From contig OZ026518.1 in assembly GCA_964019695.1 (NCBI GenBank), forward strand, positions 74,765,912-74,829,911: a stretch of DNA of 64,000 bases, in the 5' to 3' direction. The DNA is from Loripinus fragilis. Taxonomy: Eukaryota; Mollusca; Bivalvia; Lucinida; Lucinidae. Numbering within the stretch: the first letter of the stretch is position 1; each line of letters opens with the position of its first letter. Shown piece by piece: positions 30,996-42,937 of the stretch. Both the position numbers and the translations under genes were made by a program. The notes under the pieces are model-generated. The model was given only the letters and a program-made list of their open reading frames with translations. It was not told the origin of the DNA and ran no database searches.

Positions 30996-32759
30996 AATGC
31001 CTGAGACATATGCATATTCAATGACCTTTCACCCAATCTTCGAGAATCATCCTGAAAAATACACTTTTGATTGTTGTACAATTTCTTATCTAAATGCAAG
31101 AATATCCAATTCCTCAGTAGCCCTGTTTTTTAGATTTCAAAAGATGTGTGTTCAAATCTGAGTCCTTTTAGGAATTTTTTTCATGATTTTGTGCATAATT
31201 GGATAATTTAATATGAATCTTTATGCATCAAATGCATGCGTCGAACAAAGCTTTCAATAATTAAGCCTACTTAGTAAACACCCTTGGAGAAACCTAGGGA
31301 ATAGTGAATGCATAAGCTATTAGACATGCCAAACAGGACCCTCCTCCCTTGAAAAATTACAAGTGGCTAAAGGTTTCATTAAGAATGCTGGTACGGGTCC
31401 CACCACCTCGAGAAGCAATTGGACTCTCTCTGCAAAATAGGTGACTTGAAAGTAAGAACGTTGTCAGAACTTTATTCGTTGGACCTGGACGCAATCTGAT
31501 GAAAATTTCTGGGTCCACGCATAAAATTTGTAACGTTATGCAAGAGGTAACTGGAGCTATAAGATCAATCTTTCTTTTTTCCCCTTTTTTAAAAAAAAGT
31601 GCATACATTTGACAATTCATTAAAAAAGAGGTTTTCCAAGATTCGATCCTGGTATCTACGCTCTGTATTAAGTTATCTAACGAGTATGCCATTAGACAAT
31701 TTGCATTAATGCATGAACATTATCTTCATATTCTTGGTTAAAGCATAGACCAAGTCGGGGTATTTCACGAAAACGCACGAACATCACGAATATTTTTGGC
31801 GGAAATTACTCAGTCTCAGGTCAATGTTGTTGGATAATAAACAAAGCCATTAGACATACACTGTATTTATGTATAATGTCTATTTTCATGATTAAAATCT
31901 CTTGTGGCCTGAGCTCATACAGGGCCTGAGATGTATAGTTTCAGTAAAGTTCTGTTATAAGGATCGAAAGTGATCTTTAAAATGGAATGAGTTTTTTTTA
32001 AATAAGAGAGTCCTAGTTTTTTTTGTTTTTTTTCTTACAGCAACGCCCTTGTAAACATGTCCAGGGACCACCTTTAGTAGCCACGATTCAGACATGGTGC
32101 CAGTTTAACATATCAAATTGAAAATGTCCGTAATCGTAAATATACAGTAAATAATACGTGTGTTTTAAAAGACCAGCTGTTGTGAATCATAAAGATTCAG
32201 GGCACGCGGAGAAAACATCGAGCACGCAAGACGATCATTTTCAAAGTTTCTTTGGAGCCTCTTACCTGTTAAGATGAAAATGTAGCATTTTCGTGATCTA
32301 ATATCAAAGTGCGACATTTCCCTTATGTGAAGTTTACAGCATTTCACCGGTGATAAAATATAATGGTTCTAATGGAACAAAAGCACCTCTGGAAAGTTTC
32401 TGTATTATTCCCTAATGGCGTAATATCAATGGCCTAATTATAACAATTGTTCCGCGTAGAATAATAGTGCCCGTTTTAGCAGCAATGTGCTGATGCATTG
32501 TGTCTTTAACTGAACCAGAGAAAAGTACCATATACTAACAGGAAGGCGCACATTGGATTAATGTTAAGAATTTCCAAATAAGGTTTTTTCTCAATCCATT
32601 TTGGCACTTAAAGTTTAGCTTGCCCATTAATTGCAGATTGGTATATCATTTTGTAAAATTTCCCCGAATGCGGAATCATGTGCAAAATGGAATAGAGACT
32701 ACCATGTAAGCCTTTGTTTGGCTAAACTTTTTTGCCTGCTACATGTAGCTCTGTCGATG
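30996..32759. other. Mostly no feature
   Basis: A GACATATGCATATTCAATG word is doubled at about 30984-31022 at the truncated end of the LINE. Between 31348 and 31520 there is a weak resemblance (TTGAAAAATTACAAG, GGTACGGGTCCCACC) to the GCGCGGATCC family. The rest holds nothing supportable. Confidence 0.4.
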
Positions 32760-32762
32760 ATC

Positions 32763-32890
32763 TTGCAAACAGTGTAGATCCAGAATCAGGACCGACAGAA
32801 CTGGATCCAAACCCTTGACACTCTGATTGTGTTCCTGAAAGAATTTTTCGAAACAGTTAATTTTGAGAACTTCAGCATGAAAGATAACCA
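32763..32890 (-). repeat. Hairpin unit related to the 45-49 kb array (degenerate)
   Basis: GCAAACAGTGTAGATCCAGA, ATCAGGACCGACAGAACTGG and CTTGACACTCTGATTGTGTT follow the order of the 3.54-3.66 kb unit. Confidence 0.7.
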
Positions 32891-32891
32891 A

Positions 32892-33350
32892 TTCTAACAC
32901 ACCTCGCCTATAGAGCCAACGGTAACAAACTGTGATATATCGCACAATAATTCACTGCTAAAGTGTGTGATAGCTGACGTCACTAGAAAATGACGTCACT
33001 CATGGCGTTAGACGGTGTAACGTCGTTTTTACGCTTGAAAGACGTTACAATTACATGTAAAGGTATGCGACGTAGTCTAAGAATTGGCGGGAGTTTTTCA
33101 GTGCAATGGCGGAAAGTTGGAAGAAGCTGAAGACTTCGAATGTGTGTTCGTCGTTTACTGTGTGTTAGAATCGAAATAGATCAGCTCCAGTGCGTGAATT
33201 GTTGAGTAATAATTCACTGTTTGTCGGTCAGTTGTACGACGATAAATCACTCGCGCTGCGCGCTCGCGATTTGATCTTCTTTACAACTGACCTCCAAACA
33301 GTGAATTATTACTCAACAATTCACTGCTGGAGCTGATCTATTTCTTAAAT
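32892..33350 (+). mobile_element. 458-bp composite inverted-repeat element, tandem copy 1
   Basis: From TTCTAACACACCTCGCC to ATCTATTTCTTAAAT, with the internal GTGTGTTAGAAT junction at 33160-33171 and a foldback second half. Closely similar to the copy at 6.0 kb. Confidence 0.95.
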
Positions 33351-33399
33351 ATGCAAAGAGTCAAAAAGGTTCGAAGACCAAATGCGTGTATATGGAATA

Positions 33400-33855
33400 T
33401 TCTAACACACCTCGCCTATAGAGCCAACGGTAACAAACTGTGATATATCGGACAATAATTCACTGCTAAAGTGTGTGATAGCTGACGTCACTGAAAAATG
33501 ACGTCATTCATGGCGTTAGACGGTGTAACGTCGTTTTTACGCATGAAAGACGTTACAATTACATGTAAGTGTATGCGACGTAGTCTAAGTATTGGCGGGA
33601 GTTCTTCAGTGCAATGGCGTAAAGTTGGAAGAAGCTGAAGACTTCGAATGTGTTTTCGTCGTTTATTGTGTGTTAGAATCGAAATAGATCAGCTCCAGCA
33701 GTGAATTGTTGAGTAATAATTCACTGTTTGTCGATCAGTTGTACGACGATAAATCATTCGCGCTGCGCGCTCGTGATTTGATCTTCTTTACAACTGACCT
33801 CCAAACAGTGAATTATTACTCAACAATTCACTGCTGGAGCTGATCTATTTCTTAA
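33400..33855 (+). mobile_element. 458-bp composite inverted-repeat element, tandem copy 2
   Basis: Same structure; separated from copy 1 by 49 bp of unrelated sequence. The second-half foldback lacks two to four bases (CTCCAGCAGTGAATTG). Confidence 0.95.
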
Positions 33856-34314
33856 TTCTAACACACCTCGCCTATAGAGCCAACGGTAACAAACTGTGAT
33901 ATATCGGACAATAATTCACTGCAAAAGTGTGTGATGGCTGACGTCACTGGAAAATGACGTCATTCATGGCATTAGACGGTGTAACGTCGTTTTTACGCTT
34001 GAAAGACGTTACAACTACATGTAAACGTATGCGACATAGTCTAAATATTGGCGGGAATTCTTCAGTGCAATGGCGGAAAGTTGGAAGAAGCTGAAGACTT
34101 CGAGTGTGTTTTCGTCGTTTATTGTGTGTTAGAATTGAAATAGATCAGCTCCATTGCGTGAATTGTTGAGTAATAATTCACTGTTTGTCGGTCAGTTGTG
34201 CGAAGATGAATCACTCGCGCTGCGCACTCGTGATTTGATCTTCTTTACAACTGACCTCCAAACAGTGAATTATTACTCAACAATTCACTGCTGGAGCTGA
34301 TCTATTTCTTAAAT
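33856..34314 (+). mobile_element. 458-bp composite inverted-repeat element, tandem copy 3
   Basis: It abuts copy 2 with no spacer (CTTAA then TTCTAACAC). Same two-part structure with more point changes. Confidence 0.95.
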
Positions 34315-35130
34315 ATAGGTGACTGTTGAGTTTCTCTCTCAGACATACACGCGTGCGCTCAGAGACGGAGCACAGTTTTCTCGAGATACGATTCATTATT
34401 GATGGATGCTTTTTGTGATCAATGCAGCACAGTGGCGGCATCAAATAACCCATGATTATACAGCAATTTTGGGAATCAATTTCCCTTGTACAACCCTATT
34501 GAGTAAACTACTTATAAGCTTGTCTATTTCAAAATGTTCGGCCTGGAAATTGATTGGACGTTTCCACAAAGCGATGGAATAAGCGGATCTATTACCATTT
34601 GGCCGGAAATTGGTAGAAATATTGGAGGAAAATATATTAATTACATAGCCCTGATCAATAATTTATAAACCAACGATATTCAAACTGATTCAGCAGAAAA
34701 AATACTGTGGTCTGTATAATGCTGTTGATATCATCAGTCTTATTCTTGAGTATCCGAAAGTTTTGTCAGAGGGAATCCTACTCTGACAACCTTTTTCTTA
34801 TGTTAACATGATGAGGTGAGAGGATCGATATACCATTTTGATTTTGTGGGCCATCACCGTCCCTCATGTGAGCCACCGATGATGACCCAGCATTGAATGC
34901 TGGCTTGTTTTTTCAGGGGATCCGGACCAGTATTGCTAAGAAACCCTATATTTTTGTGAACCTAAACTTCCTAAAACTCCTATTTTACGGCTTCTTTAAA
35001 ATTCCTAAAAAAACACTCAAAAAGGGCCAAATTCCTAAAAAAATCCCTATTTTTTTTAAAAAACTGTCCATAGTTTTTGGTATTTTCTACCTGAACTTAC
35101 ATTTGTAAAAGAATATTTGAACCCAAAAAA
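34315..35130. other. No recognised feature
   Basis: A 44-codon frame beginning near 34543 (MFGLEIDWTFPQSDGISGSI) and a Lys-rich 71-codon frame at 34893-35108 caused by A-runs have no family signature. Confidence 0.4.
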
Positions 35131-35388
35131 GTGAGTATGATCAAAAAATACCACAATCACACACTGCAGACCAACCCACGGCGCCGTGAGGAAGAGCCAC
35201 AGAACATAGTAACAAGACATCCGAAAGACAATAAAAGCAAAGCAACCAGCTCTCTCTTCCTCGTCAAGATATTTGCAAAACTGGAATGGACAAAAAGTAA
35301 TGCAAACCTAACAAAGACCAACACAGAACACCCACAAACAATGGGAAGTACATCAAACAACAAATCAACAAAAACAGAACCACCGGTT
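35131..35388 (-). mobile_element. Fragment of a retroelement 3' untranslated region, inserted in the PLE
   Basis: GTGAGTATGATCAAAAAATA, CACTGCAGACCAACCCACGG, CAACCAGCTCTCTCTTCCTC and AACAGAACCACCGG match the 60.76-61.02 kb copy in order. Its left edge truncates the Penelope-like RT. Confidence 0.8.
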
Positions 35389-35626
35389 AATTCGGTTATT
35401 TTTTCTTTGATTAGATTTTGAGGCAATGTAGTATTGAGAGTAGAGAAATCATATGTAGACACACTAGATGCTAGAAAACCTTTAGATTTTTAATTTAAGA
35501 ATCTCACCTGAGTTTTTTATAGACCAAAATAGAGTTTTACCTTTCCTCTCATAAAACTGTTGTACACTATTTTATAACATGGTTTTTAGTCGCAGTAAGG
35601 CAAGAAGTCAAAAGTATAGACACCTC

Positions 35627-35701
<75 letters not shown>

Positions 35702-35702
35702 T
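35627..35702. repeat. (TAG)n(CAG)n triplet microsatellite inside the PLE
   Basis: About ten TAG and thirteen CAG triplets. On the minus strand it reads as Ala and Thr runs between SHLTT and EVSILLTSC, where PLE RTs usually have a Ser/Cys/Thr-rich segment. Confidence 0.95.
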
Positions 35703-36355
35703 AAATGCGAGTTATATGGTCGTTTATGAAGTTTATGTAACCAGTATAATGTAGGAATCTTGCAATGGTCCTCATCAACAAACACACCAGACTTAGCAGG
35801 CATATGGCACCAATGCCTATCAAAGACATACTTCTCATCAGGCAAGTTATGCTCATAGGTTTCAGCAGTGCTAAGTTGTTGCTTTATGATGTTTATGTGG
35901 TACATTTTGCAAACGACAACAACATTGTTAGCAGCCTTATCTACAGGCGCTAAAACAAACTTCCTATGGAATTCCTGGATCACTTTCTTCAAATTTCTAA
36001 AAGTGAATTTAGGTTTATGTGAAATAAGATCTAAATTATTGCAATAAAATGTAATTCTATCAATGATTTAAAAATATATTTAATTTCAAAGTATTTAAAG
36101 CATTAGATTCAACATGCTCTCATTTCAACCAGTGATTGCAAAATTCGTGTTATGCGGCGCCAGCAATTTCTTCACGACACTTTTTAAAGTTATTGGCGAA
36201 AGAAACCTGTATTTAGGTCCCTTACATATAATAGACCGAATTCCTGAATCAGTTATGATTTTTAAATCCCTAGTAAATATATGACCAGCAGGTTGATAGC
36301 AATACTTATAATCTCAAGAGTCAGGAATAGTAGTTTCAATATCAAGTTCAGTTAC

Positions 36356-36466
36356 GTTATATTTAGAAAATGGCTTGTACGAAAAATTGACATAAACATA
36401 CGAGGGGGCGGAGCCCCCGCGTGGGTTTATGTCAATTAGTCGTACAAGCCATTTTCTAAATATAAC
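36356..36466. repeat. 111-bp near-perfect palindrome in the PLE
   Basis: The left arm GTTATATTTAGAAAATGGCT + TGTACGA and ATTGACATAAAC is mirrored by GGTTTATGTCAATT and CGTACAAGCCATTTTCTAAA + TATAAC. The centre is GGGGGCGGAGCCCCC. The outer part of the left arm is PLE coding sequence (AIFSKYN on minus). Confidence 0.93.
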
Positions 36467-36780
36467 TTGTATCATTGTCTAGATTTTGTCTTTGTTTTGT
36501 GATACATTATATCAATAAACAATGGCTTTCAAGTAGCCTTGATTTCTTAGTGGAATAAAATCTAGGCCATGATACAATAATTTGATATATCATAATAGGT
36601 GATTCCTTATTTTCAAAATAAGTAGGAATAGAAGAGACAACAGATTTATCTTTAAATATACTGGGTAAGTTTAATAATTCAATCCCCTTGTTGATAAGTT
36701 GAATTTTGATAAATTGTCTAATATGGATTAATTTTAGAGTCTATATATAAGGCCGAAGAGCATATTGAGTATAGCACCTT

Positions 36781-38764
36781 GTAAGGAATGCTGCATCATA
36801 AAGTCGATGAGCTCTATCATAGAATTCATTAGCCTCAATATCCAAAAAGAGATAGAAAGAGTAACTAAACGTGAAAGGGCCATATGTCGGCCTGAATGTT
36901 TTGAGGTGATACTTAAAATAACTACGAAAGTCAATTTTTGCGTTTTAGATTTCCATTTTTATGTCTACTGTGAGATCTCTTATTGTGTTTACGGATCTCT
37001 AAAATAGAAATGTTACCTCTATGGTAAATATTATCAGTTACTCTTTTTTCCATGACGTGGTTAACGGCTGGTAGGCCTACTTAATGTTAATTGGATTTAA
37101 AAACAACATGGAATTTCAATTTGATCTGTTTTTACACGGAATTCTATAAAACTGAAACATAAAACCTCTGCTGGATTCAATACAGAGATCAATATGTAAT
37201 TCGATTTCTAATACCATACATCCAGTTTGGACATCCGGGCAACCGTGTAAGCCATTGCCATTTTAAGGTGTAACGTTGCAACCGCGAGAAATGTATTGTG
37301 CAATTTTGCACGATTTTCATATTGTAAAACCACCACAAGCATTTTAGCAGTTTCTAAACTGGTTGTCACTTCATAAAAGACATTTGTGAAAGTCTTCGGA
37401 GTAAATTTGCACAAATGTGCATGCGTCGCGGCGCTCATATGTCAATTGTGTTCAGACTTCTAGGTTGGGCCAGAGTGTGTTATTGCATTTTTTTCTACGG
37501 CGTTACTTATTAATGCATAAGTAACTAATATTAGTTCATTTATGAAACAGTGGTTACTTAGCCTATAATTGTAATTGGTTTTGAAATGGACTATTCCAAA
37601 GAGGGGTGTGATCAAAGTTATTGTTCAATGAATAATGTTTTGATTAAATTTTTCGTTTTTCCAAGGGTAAAGTAAAATCAAACGTAGACTTCTCTTATTA
37701 AAAGAGTATTTAAAACGTCTAAAATCGGGTGTCTTTTCAGTGTAAATGTCGGATGTTCAACCCCTGTTATACCCACGGACTGTACATATTTTTCACACTC
37801 GCCAGCAGGTCTAATGGTCTAACTTAGAATAACTTATAATCTACCAAGAAAATATTTCCAATTATGTGTTATCAGCGGTTTTCTGGTGCGAACTTATTGA
37901 TAATTCATTACTATAGATAAGAAATTCTTAAATAAGTATATTAAATAAGTATTTAAAATCATTGTGACGTCATTCATTCTATATTTAGCAGTGTGCGATA
38001 AAACAGTGCCACGATAAAACAGAAACAAACTTTTCATTTTATTAGAAAATAGGAGCAAGAAAAAAAAGTTAAACAAACAAACAGAACGTACAACAGGCAT
38101 ACACGCGGAAAATATGAATAAGCAAAGAAAATAACCTAAGAAATATTAAAGGCAAAACGCGGAAAATAGGTCATTCGATTGGTTTGACCTGAGGTTTGTT
38201 TCGATGTTGTGTCAAACGCGGAAGCAATCATCATCTTTCTTTATTTTGCTACTGGCATGCTAGTAGATTTTTCCTATCACCCGCAAACTCATGGCTGGGG
38301 TTGGGTTTCTTTCCATCAAAAGGAGGAAAATGCATGGGATATTATTCTTTCATTTCAACTTGAGAAGTCATAGTTTTTTCTTGTTCTTTTTTAGAATACT
38401 GTATATCAAGGGACGTAATGCAGTCTAACTTTTTCTTTCCCCGCGGACAAGTATTGGTTTTCATAAAAGACTGATGATAACAAGTATTCACAAAAGCTTG
38501 CTTCCCCATCACCGTCTGATTGAATGGTTTATTAGCGAAACGTCAAGCATTTAATGAATCATTTCAAAGCCGCTTTAATGTATATCTCATTGCGAAAAAA
38601 AACTTCATTATTATCCTTCATCTATTATTACTCATAAGAACCTTTCAACAACGCCGTTTATAACATGTAACACATGTTATAGTTTTTCTTGTTCTTATTT
38701 CTCGAGTGCGTTATTGCATTTTTTCTTATTTCTCAACCAAAGACATATGTACTTACATAAGTTG
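36781..38764. other. No recognisable feature
   Basis: About 2 kb of AT-rich sequence. Short frames (37208-37438, 37894-38100) lack motifs. No repeat family of this window was recognised in it, so it may be unique sequence. Confidence 0.4.
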
Positions 38765-38937
38765 ATAATGTTAGCAGATGAATGCAGAAGACTTAAGCAG
38801 TCGGCATTTTCAGATACATTTTGAATCCCAGAAAACACCTGAAAGCGGACCACCATCGGCCCGCCAACGAAACATCATATCACGCGTCGTTTCACCAGCG
38901 GATGGTGGTCCGTCACTATGTGCTGACTGGTATTGCA
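38765..38937 (+). repeat. Mixed fragments: CAGACGAC-type end and GGCCCGCCA palindrome
   Basis: GGCATTTTCAGATACATTTT is the end block of the AACCCTT family. It is followed by an imperfect palindrome, GCGGACCACCATCGGCCCGC against GCGGATGGTGGTCCG. Confidence 0.55.
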
Positions 38938-38939
38938 CA

Positions 38940-39122
38940 TCAGATAAGCGACACTCTAAAACACTTAACAATGACGTACGTAGATCAAAAATCGCTAGAA
39001 ACAGTGTTTTCGATTGCCATTTGTTGCCAGTCGGGCGACAAATGGCAAATCGAAAATTCTGTTTCTAACTGTTTTTGATCTACGTTCGTCGATAGTATTA
39101 ACGTTTTCGATTGCCGCCTATG
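38940..39122. mobile_element. Foldback MITE, family GGCAATCGAAAACG (copy 2)
   Basis: GACGTACGTAGATCAAAAAT, CGCTAGAAACAG and CGATTGCCATTTGTTGCC are mirrored by GGGCGACAAATGGCAAATCG, AACTGTTTTTGATCTACG and CGTTTTCGATTGCCGCCTA. The right half is nearly the same as the copy at 2.2 kb; the left terminus is lost. Confidence 0.85.
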
Positions 39123-39790
39123 GTGAACTAGTCACGCAGTTTGAAAGCATTGTGGATGACGTGGCTCAATTGATCCAATATACTGTATATAGATAGGTTG
39201 CCATATCGATTAGGAAAAAGACCAGAAGTCATGAATACACTATAAAGAAGCCGGCGTCTGTTGCAACTTCAATAAAATTTAATTATTTATTATAGTATAA
39301 AGCAAGCAGGACATTAGGTAGGTGTGCCGACACAAACAAAAAACTTTCTCCGTGAAATGTCGACAGATGTTCACTGGCAAAGACACGCGATATTTCCTCG
39401 GGTTCGGTTACCACAAGTGTTAATGTCACGATATTTACATCGACACTTAACCGTTGACTTCTTTAAAGACATATGCGGCTATTTCCGATGCGCACCTTTC
39501 CCGCGTCTGCAAACGGGGAAAGTTGTCTGGGTCCTGTCTTTCGACCCTTAACGGATTCGGATCAACACAGCTTCTGATATTCTTATGTAATATCGGTGTT
39601 CCGACATTTTCTCCACAAAATAACTAATTAAAGTGTGTTCGAAATATCTATTGACATTTTTTCAGAACTGACCGTCTCAGCACTAAAGACAGATAAATGT
39701 AGGTCAGTCGAAATCAAACGACGTACACAATAACCCTGGTTACGAATACGATAGTGGCCGAGTCTATACTATTTGAATGGTTATTTCGAG
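39123..39790. other. No recognisable feature
   Basis: A 75-codon frame at 39324-39551 is not repeat-derived but has no recognised domain. Confidence 0.4.
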
Positions 39791-39792
39791 CG

Positions 39793-39870
39793 GCGCACGA
39801 CCTGACCTCGTGGCCTAGTGGTTAGCGTGTCTGGCTACAAAGCCAGAGGACCAGGATAGATTCCCGGATG
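39793..39870 (+). tRNA. tRNA-like sequence (pseudogene or SINE head)
   Basis: The A box lies in CGTGGCCTAGTGGTTAGCGT; CTGGC(TACAAA)GCCAG can form an anticodon stem; the B box is degraded (GGATAGATTCCCGG). The acceptor ends do not pair convincingly and no CCA-compatible end or terminator was identified. Probably a tRNA-derived repeat. Confidence 0.5.
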
Positions 39871-40564
39871 CGCACATATTTTCAGTGTGTTTTTTTTTGT
39901 TCTTTTTTAACATTTTAATGCTAAATTACTTCTTATACTAGTAAAATGGCATCATCAAAACGACCGAAATGGTCATCCCCGAACTTTTTATATTGAATTA
40001 CGCATGAAACCTATGGGGGTGGGGTTAAATTTGGCCCTCTAGAAAGAGAATTAGTTCGGTGACCCCAGATTTTTATTCTTTTTTCTGAAAGGTATTATAA
40101 TAGTCCATGAATTAAAAATAAATTTTCAATATCAGATTTTTTAATACATGATTTATTCTAAAAACAAATTCCATTTTTCGACGAATTGCCAAAATATATC
40201 ATGCAGTATCTTGTCACAGCATGGGATAACAAGTAAACATGCACATTTTCTTAAAAGTTTGAGGTCATGGGCAGTAATTTAAGTTAAAAGAAAGTAGCTG
40301 GCTGAAGATTACAACCGTTTTAGCTCGATAATTAGGAATAGTGTTATTATTTTATATTTCTAGAAAATTGGTCAAATGCTGTAAACTTCAATATGAGATT
40401 CTGAAAAAATAAGCACGGTGACATATCCTTTTTAATTCATAAATGGATAGCCCATGCATAAAACAAACTGTATGCAAAGTATTGAAAATATTTCAATATG
40501 GGAAGTATTTGGTAGCATATGTCCTTAAAGGTGTAAAATGTACAAACAATAAAAACCCTGAGCA
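39871..40564. other. No recognisable feature
   Basis: AT-rich with T-runs; nothing supportable. Confidence 0.4.
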
Positions 40565-40860
40565 GTTAGATCTCCCCCATGCATGGATCCAGCTGGGGGA
40601 CAGGGGGTCCGGACCCCCCACCCCCACCCCCTGAAAAATCACAAATTTATAGGGTTTCCTAGTAATACTGGTCCGGGTCCCCTGAAAATCACAAAGCTAC
40701 CAAACCAACATTCAATGTGGGCCATTATCGTTTCGCTGGCAGGCCGATAATCGCCCGCATTTGGTGGTTTTTGGAGCCTCGCTCCCCTAAAAAAACCTTA
40801 TCAGAGTTGGACCCCCACTGACAAAACGTTCAGGATCGGCGCATGTCCCCTATAACGGAT
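40565..40860. mobile_element. Non-coding element, family GCGCGGATCCAG (copy 2)
   Basis: GCATGGATCCAGCTGGGGGA, a C-rich run, CTGAAAAATCACAAATTTAT, a palindromic GGCCATTATCG..GGCAGGCCGATAATCG block and the end GATCGGCGCATG follow the 6.5-kb copy. Confidence 0.8.
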
Positions 40861-41016
40861 ACCAGGGAATGGGCTATTTTGAACTTATTTTTATTGTAGA
40901 CAAATCGCAATTTCAGTGGTTTTATTGTTTCAAAATTATTTCTCATCTTTACCGAGAAGGATTGCACTAATTCAAACTCAGATATACACCCTTCCTATGC
41001 AGAAAAAAATTGATAA

Positions 41017-41439
41017 TTCTATACTATAACTCTATATGATTTCTGTACAATACAGAATTAGTACCTGATTAGTATAGAAAATCACATGCACATGAGCTAA
41101 TTCTATACTTATGAATATATGATGTACTGATTCTATACTTTAGCCACTTTAATACTATATCAATACTATACTCAACAATGTACTTTCTGCTTTCAATTCT
41201 ATACTAACTCTATATGAATTCTGTATAATATATAATTAGTACCTAATTAGTATACAAAATCACATGCAAATGAGCTTATTCTCTACTCATGAATGTATGA
41301 TGTACTAGTTCTGTATTTAATACTACATTAATTCTATACTCTATACTAGGTTAATTCTATACTTAACGATGCACTTTCTGCTTTCAAATCTGTACTAATT
41401 CTGTAATCTAACATTCTATTTATTCCATATTTTAACAAT
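41017..41439. repeat. AT-rich 180-bp tandem repeat, two and a part copies
   Basis: TTCTATACTATAACTCTATA at 41017 and TTCTATACTAACTCTATATG at 41197 begin matching blocks (CTGATTAGTATAGAAAATCA, CACATGCACATGAGC, ACAATGTACTTTCTGCTTTC). A remnant (TTACTCTATAC) is found on the far side of the next element at 42938. Confidence 0.85.
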
Positions 41440-42937
41440 GTATACTGACGTCAACTAAAACGCCTCACTCATTATCACTGATTTCTTAGCGATGATTTAT
41501 AAAAATGAACAGCCACGCACTGCTTCTTTATGTAGAGGTTGATATGCAGGTGACGCGTTATTCAGATGACGTCATACAGGCTCAACGTACACATGACGGC
41601 TTATGATCTCAATTCGAATTTGCACCCAGTTTGTGTCGTTAATGTTTTGCTGAACAATGAACAAATTTTGGAGCATTTTTTCAAACGGTTGTGCTTGCGA
41701 GTAATAACTTTATGAAATTATGACGTCATATTAAAGACAAAATGTAAGGTCCGTTTACTAAACTTGCCATTTTTCTCGTTTTGCTTTAAGTAATGGTAAG
41801 ATTAATAAACAAGAACATTAGGTAATGTACGCAGAATATGCCTACATAAAATTACGTTATATAAGATGAGCTGTAACGCCCAATGGCCAGTCGTTGGTCC
41901 ACGTTGATGTCATCCAAAACAGCTGTCTGGAACACATGCCAGATTGCGTTTTCTCAGCAATCGTCGCTGGTTAAAGACTTAAGACTTTTGCAAAGGATTC
42001 GTAACAATATTTTCACCCACTTTACAGAGTCATGACATTTAAGTTTTACTGAAATGCATGAAAATGTGGGTGGGGTAAGTTGTTTCGTTCAGCAGACGCA
42101 TGCAAACATTGTCTGAACATTATAAACGCGTTTTGGGTAAAATAGAGAATGTTTTACAATGGTAAACACGTTTTTCTTGTCAACGGATTGTGTCTGGAAA
42201 CAAAGCAAATGTGGCTAAAATCTTGTGTCGCACGAAATGGTGACCCCTGTCTCAAGAGGATGCCATTTTCTCAGCCTCAAATATTCTTTCAGCAATTTTG
42301 TTTTCATGAGATACGCTTGACTGATAAGATGTTATAATGCACTAAAATGCATAACTTTAGTCTGATCAGTCTAAGAGGTATTCTTGCATAGATATCTATT
42401 CGTATAGCTGTTTACACCCGTTGTCAAATGAACGAAAATCCATGTTCAAATCAGGAGATTCACGTGCTGTTTGAACATGGGTCTGAACTTGAAAATACTT
42501 AAAATGAGCCCAGCATTATTTGCATGACGTTATAGACGGAACGCATTGCGGACCAGACTGATCATTTCGCCGATGTTTTTGTTCGCGAAAACGTTGCGTA
42601 CGATTATGACGTAATGACGTTCGAAAGTACACAGCCGACGCCATTTTGTTTAGAGAATTCCAGTGTAAGAAAATGGACAATTTAATGTTTAGCAGCGTTT
42701 TCAGTGCGAATTGAGCTGGAATAAGGTAAAATATGCAAGAATAACGATCACACATGTTTGTTTCATTGCATTAACACTTGCCGGGTCCCTCGGATGATGT
42801 TGAACACTCGGCCTATCGGCCTCGTGTTCAAACAGCATCCTCGGGACCCGGCAAATGTTAATGCATGAAAAAACATGTGTGATCCCTATATTCACGTTTA
42901 TTTTTAGATGAGGCGTTTTTTCTTGACGTCAGTATAC
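41440..42937. mobile_element. 1.5-kb element with about 30-bp inverted termini
   Basis: The left end GTATACTGACGTCAACTAAA + ACGCCTCA is mirrored by TGAGGCG + TTTTTTCTTGACGTCAGTATAC (in pieces) at 42906-42937. It splits the AT-rich 180-bp repeat, which supports insertion. No transposase-like frame is visible; it contains several further inverted pairs, the strongest at 42746-42884. The target duplication is unclear. Confidence 0.65.
42746..42884. repeat. 139-bp near-perfect hairpin
   Basis: GATCACACATGTTTGTTTCA, TTGCATTAACACTTGCCGGG and TCCCTCGGATGATGTTGAAC are mirrored by GTTCAAACAGCATCCTCGGG, ACCCGGCAAATGTTAATGCA and TGAAAAAACATGTGTGATC. The loop is around CGGCCTATCGGCC. Confidence 0.93.

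Larger units (their letters stand above)
35389..36780 (-). pseudogene. Penelope-like element (PLE) reverse transcriptase, decayed and truncated
   Basis: Minus strand, from high to low coordinate: IELLNLPSIFKDKSVVSSIP and TYFENKESP (about 36620-36680), then AIFSKYNVTELDIETTIPDS, PAGHIFTRDLKIITDSGIRS and IICKGPKYRFLSP (about 36170-36370), then FVLAPVDKAANNVVVVCKMY (about 35900-35960), KIPTLYWLHKLHKRPYNSHL (about 35710-35790), SILLTSCLTATKNHVIK and, after stops, VSTYDFSTLNTTLPQNLIKE at about 35400-35460. The KGPKYR, DKAANN, PxLYWxxKxHK and DFSTLYT-like boxes in this order are characteristic of PLE RTs. The catalytic YxDD and the GIY-YIG endonuclease are missing, cut off by the inserted 3'-UTR fragment. 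Confidence 0.88.

Noticed and set aside
35131..35462. 101-residue minus-strand protein beginning with MSTYDFSTL
   Set aside because: Only the first 20-25 residues are PLE RT; the rest is an inserted 3'-UTR fragment read by chance.
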